From positions 1-26,067 of the forward strand of contig DAOUZW010000002.1 of assembly GCA_030671315.1 (NCBI GenBank): a DNA stretch of 26,067 nt. Direction: 5' to 3'. Under the pieces are notes generated by a model. That model had not been told where the DNA came from. It ran no database searches and saw only the letters and a program-made list of their open reading frames with translations. This DNA comes from Candidatus Bathyarchaeota archaeon. Lineage in GTDB: Archaea > Thermoproteota > Bathyarchaeia > 40CM-2-53-6 > RBG-13-38-9. Below are positions 16,201 to 26,067 of the stretch, in pieces. Numbering within the stretch: the stretch's first letter is position 1; each line of letters starts with the position of its first letter. Position numbers and translations under genes: made by a program.

Positions 16201-16398
16201 ATAAATCTCGGATGTGGCCTCTAATAAGACATTTGAAATTTGAAAGGTTGGTTCTTTATTGAAATAAATTTGTACATTTACATATTGAATTATCTAGCTT
16301 CTATGCTAAACAGTTCTGTATGATGGATACGCTAGGAATCTTTTTAAACTCGGGTGGTCATGCTTTAGAAATTAGTGTAATTGAGGGATTAGGTTTGG

Positions 16399-18105
16399 GT
16401 GGCCACCAAATTCTCGACTAACCTAAAAAAAATTCTCTACAAGAGTAGCTCCAAAGGGAATTATTCAGAATTCAATAATGTTCTATCATCAGATATTGAA
16501 AAAATGGTAAAAAACCATAATCTAAGTAACAATATTGAGTTTTATGACACTACTCTAAGAGATGGAAATCAAGCAGTCGGCATAAATTTTTCTGTTGAGG
16601 ATAAATTAAAGATCGCTAGACGGCTATCGGATTTCGGAATAGATCTTATTGAAGGTGGATGGCCTAGTGAAGCGAATTCATCAGAAATAGAATTTTTCAG
16701 GAATCTTAAAGTTGAAAAATTAGACGTTCCTATATCGGCTATTGGAGCAACAAGAAAACCAAATTCGAGAACTGAAAAAGATCAGAATCTAATAGACTTG
16801 TTATCTGTGAATACAGATTATACCACTATTGTAGGAAAATCTTGGAAACTACATGTTGAAAAAGTTCTGGAAACTACAGAAAAAGAAAATCTGAGGATGA
16901 TAACAGAATCAATAGAACACTTGAGAGATAAAGGTCGAAAAGTTATCTATGATGCAGAGCATTTCTTTGATGGGTATAAAGAGGATAAAGAATATGCTTT
17001 AAAAACTCTTGAGAAAGCTGCTGAAAGTGGAGCAAAAACTGTTGTACTCTGTGATACACGTGGGAATTCTCTTCCATCAGAGGTCTTTGAAGTTACACGT
17101 AACGTAAAAGATAGAATAAAAGAGTCTATAGGAATTCATACCCACAACGATAAAGGATTAGCGTTAGCAAATTCTCTATTTGCAACGATGGCAGGTGCAA
17201 ATCATTTCCAAGGAACAGTCAATGGAATCGGTGAGAGATGTGGAAATGCAAACTTGATAGAATTCGTTGCAAATCTTGAGCTGAGTCTTGGCTACAAGAC
17301 CGAATTAGATCTCACGAAACTTACAAGATTATCGGATTATGTTTTTGAGATAGCCAATCTCAATAGGAATAATTACATGCCTTTTGTCGGTAGATATGCT
17401 TTTGCTCACAAAGCAGGTCTACATGGTCATGCTGTTCTAAAATTTCCAAAAGCATACGAGAGTATTGATCCAAGTCTTGTTGGAAACGCCAGAATGATTT
17501 CTATCTCCAGTCAAGCTGGACTTGCTAATATTGTTTCAAGAGCTAAAGAGTTTGGATTCCAACTGGACAGATCTGATCAAAAAGCAAAAAGTCTTCTTTG
17601 GAAAATAAAAGAGATGGAAGCGAAAGGATATAATTTCGAGAACGCAAATGCAACTCTTCATCTTTTATATGCTACGAATCTAGGAGATGACCTAAATTAT
17701 TTTGATCTTGTTAATTGGCGCGCTTTTGTAACCGGTGAAAGTGGGAATGTTCGAGCTGAGTGTAGTGTAAAGTTAATGGTAAATCAAGAAACCTTGATTA
17801 CTGCAGGTGAAGGTAATGGTCCCGTTAATGCATTTGACTTGGCATTAAAAAAAGCACTCCAAGTCTATTATCCAGAACTTACTAAAGTTCGACTGATAGG
17901 TTATAGAGTAAGAGAAATCGATGTTGAGAAAGGAACCGCTGCTGCAGTAAGAGTCTTTATAGAATTTGAAGCAGAAGGAATTCGATGGTCAACAGTAGGT
18001 GTTTCACCAAACGTTCTAAAAGCAAGTGAAGAAGCTTTGGTTGATGGTTATGTTTATTTCCTTTATAGAAGAGGGAGTAAAAAGAAAAATATTCAATCCA
18101 GTTAA
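16399..18105 (+). CDS. cimA: (R)-citramalate synthase
   Basis: CimA condenses pyruvate and acetyl-CoA to citramalate, the first step of the threonine-independent isoleucine route. The TIM barrel starts with EFYDTTLRDGNQAVGINFSV (residues 47-66). EGGWPSEANSSE near 85-96 is typical of the citramalate synthase subfamily as opposed to LeuA. HTHND (247-251) supplies metal ligands, and NGIGERCGNANL follows. Residues about 440-560 form the LeuA-type regulatory dimer domain, probably isoleucine-sensitive. The protein has 568 residues against about 530 usually, from an N-terminal extension of about 45. GTG at 16399 is the called start; ATG at 16504 would remove most of the extension. No leuB, leuC or leuD gene is adjacent. 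Confidence 0.9.
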   Translation: MATKFSTNLKKILYKSSSKGNYSEFNNVLSSDIEKMVKNHNLSNNIEFYDTTLRDGNQAVGINFSVEDKLKIARRLSDFGIDLIEGGWPSEANSSEIEFFRNLKVEKLDVPISAIGATRKPNSRTEKDQNLIDLLSVNTDYTTIVGKSWKLHVEKVLETTEKENLRMITESIEHLRDKGRKVIYDAEHFFDGYKEDKEYALKTLEKAAESGAKTVVLCDTRGNSLPSEVFEVTRNVKDRIKESIGIHTHNDKGLALANSLFATMAGANHFQGTVNGIGERCGNANLIEFVANLELSLGYKTELDLTKLTRLSDYVFEIANLNRNNYMPFVGRYAFAHKAGLHGHAVLKFPKAYESIDPSLVGNARMISISSQAGLANIVSRAKEFGFQLDRSDQKAKSLLWKIKEMEAKGYNFENANATLHLLYATNLGDDLNYFDLVNWRAFVTGESGNVRAECSVKLMVNQETLITAGEGNGPVNAFDLALKKALQVYYPELTKVRLIGYRVREIDVEKGTAAAVRVFIEFEAEGIRWSTVGVSPNVLKASEEALVDGYVYFLYRRGSKKKNIQSS

Positions 18106-18164
18106 TAATCATCTTTATTAATTCATTTTGAAAAGTCAGAAAAACGGATTCTAGTAATCAAGAG

Positions 18165-18174
18165 ATTTATATAT
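18165..18174 (+). promoter_or_regulatory. TATA box of the rRNA operon
   Basis: The sequence atttatatat stands about 25 bases upstream of a G-rich putative start at 18188-18196. It is the last strong TATA match before the rRNA leader. Confidence 0.6.
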
Positions 18175-18187
18175 CGAGGTAACGATA

Positions 18188-18286
18188 GGGGGAGTCGGAA
18201 CGCAGAAGATTGCGTGCCCGTGATCCAGTGGCGGCGTCAACCCGACGTTAAGGGCTCGATGGCCCATGGATGAAAGGCTGACCTCC
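18188..18286 (+). ncRNA. Structured 5' leader of the rRNA operon, possibly a separate small RNA
   Basis: About 100 nt that can close on itself: GGGGGAGTC at the 5' end pairs with GACCTCC at the 3' end with a bulged A. Inside are hairpins ACGCA-gaagat-TGCGT, CGTC-aaccc-GACG and GGGC-tcgat-GGCCC, plus a longer closing stem ATCCA/TGGAT. This is a multi-branched fold of higher G+C than the flanks. It lies between the TATA box and the 16S processing stem. I could not match it to 5S, SRP RNA, tRNA or a box C/D RNA. It may simply be the pre-rRNA leader. Confidence 0.5.
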
Positions 18287-18371
18287 AATCGCGGGTAAAA
18301 TGATGAAGACCAAAACAAACCTATGAATATGCCTCTAGGAACGCTTTGGTCTAATGTTGGTTCACAGTCTA

Positions 18372-18396
18372 TCCTGCCAATCCTTAATCCAAATAG
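18372..18396 (+). other. 5' strand of the 16S pre-rRNA processing stem (BHB)
   Basis: TCC, then TGCC, then the bulge aat, then CCTTAATCCAAATAG. It pairs with 20105-20129 to form a perfect BHB: 15-bp stem, TGCC/GGCA central helix, 3-nt bulges aat and taa, and outer TCC/GGA. Cleavage is expected after 18380. Confidence 0.88.
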
Positions 18397-18445
18397 GGAA
18401 AAGCAGACTGTATTTCATATAGTCCCAACTTTTATGGGAGAATAT

Positions 18446-20096
<1,651 letters not shown>

Positions 20097-20104
20097 GAAA
20101 AGAA

Positions 20105-20129
20105 CTATTTGGATTAAGGGGCATAAGGA
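20105..20129 (+). other. 3' strand of the 16S pre-rRNA processing stem (BHB)
   Basis: CTATTTGGATTAAGG, then GGCA, the bulge taa, then GGA. It pairs with 18372-18396; cleavage is expected after 20125. Confidence 0.88.
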
Positions 20130-20152
20130 AGATTGTGGACCTTTGATAATGC

Positions 20153-20207
20153 AGCCTCCAAAATATTTTTTGGAGGTGAAGGGTCGAGTGAGCTCTTTTA
20201 GGCTCAC
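20153..20207 (+). other. Hairpins in the 16S-23S spacer
   Basis: Two hairpins are visible: CCTCCAAAA-tatt-TTTTGGAGG and GTGAGC followed by GCTCAC. The spacer (20097 to about 20255) holds no tRNA-Ala, unlike many euryarchaeal operons. The hairpins may help pre-rRNA folding. Confidence 0.55.
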
Positions 20208-20214
20208 AGTGAAG

Positions 20215-20248
20215 ACCATGCATAGGCCTTCAACGTAAATTCGATGTG
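20215..20248 (+). other. 5' strand of the 23S pre-rRNA processing stem (BHB)
   Basis: ACCATGCATAGGCCTTCA pairs over 18 bp with 23341-23358. The central ACGT faces ACGG (three pairs and an A/G mismatch), with aaa bulges on each side. The inner TTCGATGTG pairs with CACATCGAA. Confidence 0.85.
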
Positions 20249-20255
20249 AGTTCCT

Positions 20256-23315
<3,060 letters not shown>

Positions 23316-23324
23316 AAAGGAAAC

Positions 23325-23358
23325 CACATCGAAACGGAAATGAAGGCCTATGCATGGT
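23325..23358 (+). other. 3' strand of the 23S pre-rRNA processing stem (BHB)
   Basis: CACATCGAA, ACGG, bulge aaa, then TGAAGGCCTATGCATGGT. It is the partner of 20215-20248. Confidence 0.85.
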
Positions 23359-23403
23359 TGAAACACCTAAAACTTAATCATAGTCTTAATTTAGACTCTA
23401 TTT

Positions 23404-23697
23404 GGTTGGCGAGCCGGTGGGCAGCTGCCGAGCTTTAGCTTGAGGAAACTCCACCCACAATGCGGAGGCGTGGCATGTAAAATGTCGGATGAGAGTTCGG
23501 GTGCAGGATCAGAAAACAAACCTTGCAATGCTAATAACTATGATACGGAAACGTTGAGCAGCCTTGTGAGGGTGAAACAGCCGGCCCACGCCGTGAAAGG
23601 GGTAATAGGCGCCTATGAACACCGCATGAGGCGCGGGTACTCCGATTAGATGAATGCTGCTTAAAACAGAAGGTGGGTTACGGCCGGGACGCCAACC
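23404..23697 (+). ncRNA. rnpB: RNase P RNA
   Basis: The RNA subunit of RNase P removes 5' leaders from pre-tRNAs. P1 is a perfect 8-bp helix GGTTGGCG/CGCCAACC at the two ends. Conserved region I appears as CTTGAGGAAACTCC (23439-23452), the internal GTGAGGGTGAAACAGCC fits CR IV, and ACAGAAGGTGGGTTACGGCC (23667-23686) fits CR V. Together these give the catalytic P4 pseudoknot. The length (294 nt) fits an archaeal type A RNA. It begins about 45 bases after the 23S processing stem. It may be read through from the rRNA operon or use the weak TATA-like cttaattta near 23384. Confidence 0.93.
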
Positions 23698-23821
23698 ATA
23701 AAACCAAATAACATTTTTAGAGAATCTCCATCAGTCAAAGACATGATTACAAGATAAATTAGTCCTTAAATAGCTTAATCAAATTATGAAAGAATCATGA
23801 ATATTTTCTGGAGGTGACCGT

Positions 23822-24238
23822 ATGGGTAAGGATGAGTTACTTGAAATTTTGAATCAGTCAATTGCACGTGAACTTTCTGTCTCGATACAATACATGTGGC
23901 ATCACATCATGGCAAAAGGCATTGAAAGTGCAGAGGTTTCAGAGATCTTCGAGAAAACGGCGATAACAGAAATGAAACATGCAGAGGAATTTGCTGATAG
24001 ATTAGATTACCTTGGAGGAGTTCCAACAACCAAACCTACACCAATTATGACTGGAGGAAGCATCGAGAAAATGCTTCAGGACAACTTGAAGGCTGAAGAA
24101 GAAGCAATCGCCCTCTACAAGAAAGGAATCAAGATAAGCAGCGAAAACGACGACACAACAACAAGACGACTCTTCGAAGAGATACTTGAAGATGAAGAAG
24201 ATCATCATAACACATTCAGAACACTACTAGAGAAATAA
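23822..24238 (+). CDS. Ferritin-like di-iron protein (bacterioferritin family)
   Basis: The 138-residue protein is a four-helix bundle of the ferritin superfamily. Ligands of a di-iron ferroxidase site are visible: Glu17 (in IAREL), Glu50 and His53 (TEMKHAEEF), a Glu in KAEEEAIALY (92-94), and an E-x-x-H at 125-128 in LEDEEDHH. The length is shorter than classic bacterioferritin (about 158) and near that of the archaeal Bfr/Dps-like group. It would oxidise and store iron or remove peroxide. A strong ggaggtg site precedes the ATG, and a TATA-like cttaaatag lies about 55 bases upstream. It appears to be a single-gene transcript. Confidence 0.9.
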   Translation: MGKDELLEILNQSIARELSVSIQYMWHHIMAKGIESAEVSEIFEKTAITEMKHAEEFADRLDYLGGVPTTKPTPIMTGGSIEKMLQDNLKAEEEAIALYKKGIKISSENDDTTTRRLFEEILEDEEDHHNTFRTLLEK

Positions 24239-24327
24239 CAATGCAATATCATCTCACCTCTTTTTATCTTCAACCTAGTTTTTTATAATCATAGTTCAAT
24301 GAATTGGATTTAGGGAAGGTTACGAAG

Positions 24328-25467
24328 TTGGATTTCACTCTTTCAGATAAACAAAAAGAACTTAGAGATCGTGCACGTGAATTCGCGACAAAAGAATTAG
24401 TTCCTAAAGCTAGAGAAATAGATGAGACGGCAAAGTTTCCTCGAGACAATTTTACTGAAATGGCTAATCACGGATTTCTCGGCATTCCTTTTCCGATAGA
24501 TTGTGGCGGATCAGGTTTGGATGTTCCAAGCTATTGTATAGTCTTAGAAGAGATTGCCAAAGCATGTGGTACTACTGCCCTAATCAATCTCTCACATGTT
24601 TTAACCGCGACCAGTATTCATCTTTTCGGGAATAAGAATCAGAAGAATTTCTATTTGGCGTCTATGGCAAAGGGTGAGAGTTTGGGAGCCTTTGCAATAA
24701 CTGAAAGTACAGGAGGCTCGGATGTTGCAGCAATTAAAACCGAGGCCCGATTAGAAGAGGATCAATATACAATCAATGGTGAAAAAAGTTACATCACAAA
24801 TGCTGGTCAAGCTGACTACAATATCATCATCGCCTCAACTGATAAAGCAAAAGGGATCAAGGGACTGAGTTCATTCATTGTAGAGAAAGATCGAGAAGGA
24901 CTGAGTCTTGGTAAAGTGGAAGATCTTTCTGGTATGAGAGGAATTTCTTTAGGCCAGATAATTCTCAGCAATTGTCGTATTCCCCGAGAGAATCTCCTTG
25001 GAAATGAAGGTGATGGAATCAAAGTAGCTCTATCATGTATAGATAGAGGAAGAATCGCGCTTTCATCCATAGGTGTGGGAATCTCGCAAGCCGCACTTGA
25101 TGCTTCACTTGCTTATTCGCAGAAGAGGTCACAGTTCGGTAAATCACTTTCAGAATTTCAAGCCATTCAATTTATGATCGCTGACATGACGACAGAGACT
25201 GAAGCAGCTAGACTACTAACATACTATGCAGCGTCTTTAGTCGATAAGGAATCAAGGTTTACTAAAGAAGCATCAATGGCTAAACTCTACAGTTCAGAAG
25301 TTGCCATGCGCTCAGCTTTAAAAGCTGTTCAGATTCATGGTGGTTACGGTTTGGTTAAGAGTTGTCCTGTTGAGCGATATATGAGAGATGCAAAGGTTCT
25401 CGCCATTGGAGAGGGGACCTCTGAAATTCAAAGAATGATAATTGCCCGAAGTCTACTCAAAACTTGA
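24328..25467 (+). CDS. Acyl-CoA dehydrogenase (short-chain/butyryl type)
   Basis: This flavoenzyme oxidises acyl-CoA to trans-2-enoyl-CoA, passing electrons to an electron-transfer flavoprotein. The sequence follows the family: FTLSDKQKELRDRAREFA near the start, AFAITESTGGSDVAAIKT in the middle domain, GISLGQIILSNCRIP, RSQFGKSLSEFQAIQFMIAD, and RYMRDAKVLAIGEGTSEIQR at the end. The Glu of GEGTSE is the catalytic base position of short- and medium-chain enzymes. I prefer the TTG at 24328 (family proteins begin M-D-F-x-L-S), giving 379 residues, with gggaagg upstream. TTG at 24304 would add eight residues. No etfAB gene is adjacent. It is probably used in fatty-acid or branched-chain amino-acid breakdown. 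Confidence 0.9.
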   Translation: MDFTLSDKQKELRDRAREFATKELVPKAREIDETAKFPRDNFTEMANHGFLGIPFPIDCGGSGLDVPSYCIVLEEIAKACGTTALINLSHVLTATSIHLFGNKNQKNFYLASMAKGESLGAFAITESTGGSDVAAIKTEARLEEDQYTINGEKSYITNAGQADYNIIIASTDKAKGIKGLSSFIVEKDREGLSLGKVEDLSGMRGISLGQIILSNCRIPRENLLGNEGDGIKVALSCIDRGRIALSSIGVGISQAALDASLAYSQKRSQFGKSLSEFQAIQFMIADMTTETEAARLLTYYAASLVDKESRFTKEASMAKLYSSEVAMRSALKAVQIHGGYGLVKSCPVERYMRDAKVLAIGEGTSEIQRMIIARSLLKT

Positions 25468-25740
25468 TGCATAAATTCATCTAGTGATCTTGAAAACAAT
25501 GAAATTAGATGATATCTGAATTTTTAGAAGACAGAATGTGTCAAAAACAAGGGAAAAACCCCAGTTTAACCTAAAAATATGGAAAAACCTTGAAAATTTA
25601 AAGTAATCTGGACAATTTTCTTGGGGGTCTAAATTTTAAGTATTAAATGGATGATGATAACACTTTATAGATCATAGATGAATACCATTTGGTGTAATCT
25701 GATCTATAAATATGTAAGATCAAAGGAGAAGAGAGTTACG

Positions 25741-26067
25741 ATGAGTAGGATATCCGTTACATTATGTTTAAAGACCCTATTAGTTATCGCTATCTTATTC
25801 TTACCATTGGTTCCACAGTATGTGAATGCTCAAGTAGGTCAAGTTATTACAGAAAGAACAGTAACACCGAATTTTGCTTTACCTGGCGAAACTTTTGACG
25901 TAAAGATCAAGATCGCGGTTACAGGTGGTCCTATTGGAAGTGGAATAGCAGATGTCTCGCTTGTACTCGATAGGACTGGGAGTATGTTTGGTGCAAAGTG
26001 GGCAGCTGCCAAGCAAGCTTCTAAGATATTCGTTGATCTATTTGAACTTGAAGAAAATAAAGTTCAA
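25741..26067 (+). CDS. Partial CDS, secreted von Willebrand A-domain protein
   Basis: The ATG at 25741 follows aaaggagaag and opens a frame that runs off the window (109 codons seen). A signal peptide (MSRISVTLCLKTLLVIAILF, cleavage near VNA) is followed by a short beta region (NFALPGETFDVKIKIAV). A vWA domain then begins with DVSLVLDRTGSMFGAKW. D-R-T-G-S is the MIDAS metal-binding motif D-x-T/S-x-S. It is a likely cell-surface or secreted adhesin-like protein. A TATA-like ctataaatat lies about 35 bases upstream. Confidence 0.85.
   Translation, partial: MSRISVTLCLKTLLVIAILFLPLVPQYVNAQVGQVITERTVTPNFALPGETFDVKIKIAVTGGPIGSGIADVSLVLDRTGSMFGAKWAAAKQASKIFVDLFELEENKVQ

Noticed and set aside
18188..18286. 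5S rRNA or SRP RNA identity for the rRNA leader structure
   Set aside because: AACCCGACGTTAAG loosely recalls the 5S loop, but the helix order and position do not fit 5S. No SRP helix 8 tetraloop motif is present.
18297..18310. Box C/D small RNA starting at AATGATGAAG
   Set aside because: A box C match exists, but no CTGA box D or closing stem was found within the expected distance.

Overview
The window is archaeal chromosomal DNA. The evidence is an archaeal 16S/23S rRNA operon with bulge-helix-bulge (BHB) processing sites, an archaeal-type RNase P RNA, and archaea-specific genes: TiaS, pantoate kinase, a TRAM-domain protein, a stand-alone AsnC/RAM protein and a family-B polymerase of the PolB2/Dpo2 type. 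Protein genes are A+T rich and the rRNA is much richer in G+C, as in a mesophilic or moderately thermophilic archaeon. The 16S looks TACK-like (perhaps near Bathyarchaeia), but this is a guess from memory and not a placement.

Layout. 1-2206: a partial minus-strand coiled-coil gene, a secreted beta-sandwich protein and a thioredoxin-reductase-like flavoprotein. 2505-3823: a membrane protein, initiator tRNA-Met with three introns (minus), and a TRAM RNA-binding protein. 4021-8390: tiaS, an AsnC/RAM protein, a fused NAD(P)H-hydrate repair enzyme overlapping tsr3, and a cobalamin adenosyltransferase. 8705-8822: tRNA-Ile(GAT) with two introns. 8835-12111 (minus): a three-gene cassette of RadA-like protein, small protein and PolB2, with overlapping reading frames. 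12308-16200: a surface protein, pantoate kinase, a Q/Y-rich membrane protein and a putative HExxH metalloprotein. 16399-18105: citramalate synthase. 18165-23697: promoter, structured leader, 16S with an intron, a spacer without tRNA, 23S, and rnpB directly downstream. 23822-26067: a ferritin-like protein, an acyl-CoA dehydrogenase and a partial secreted vWA protein.

The unifying theme is RNA splicing. I can draw BHB elements for nine sites: the processing stems of 16S and 23S, one 16S intron, three introns in tRNA-iMet, two in tRNA-Ile, and a 32-nt element inside the protein-coding gene for PolB2. Removing the last restores one 752-residue reading frame through the polymerase motif B, so the gene appears to depend on mRNA splicing and is probably not a pseudogene.

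A second theme is rRNA divergence. The 23S carries several substitutions at normally near-invariant peptidyl-transferase positions. Some of them look coordinated, and paired swaps occur elsewhere in 16S and 23S, which argues against random sequencing error. All comparisons were made by eye against remembered consensus sequences.
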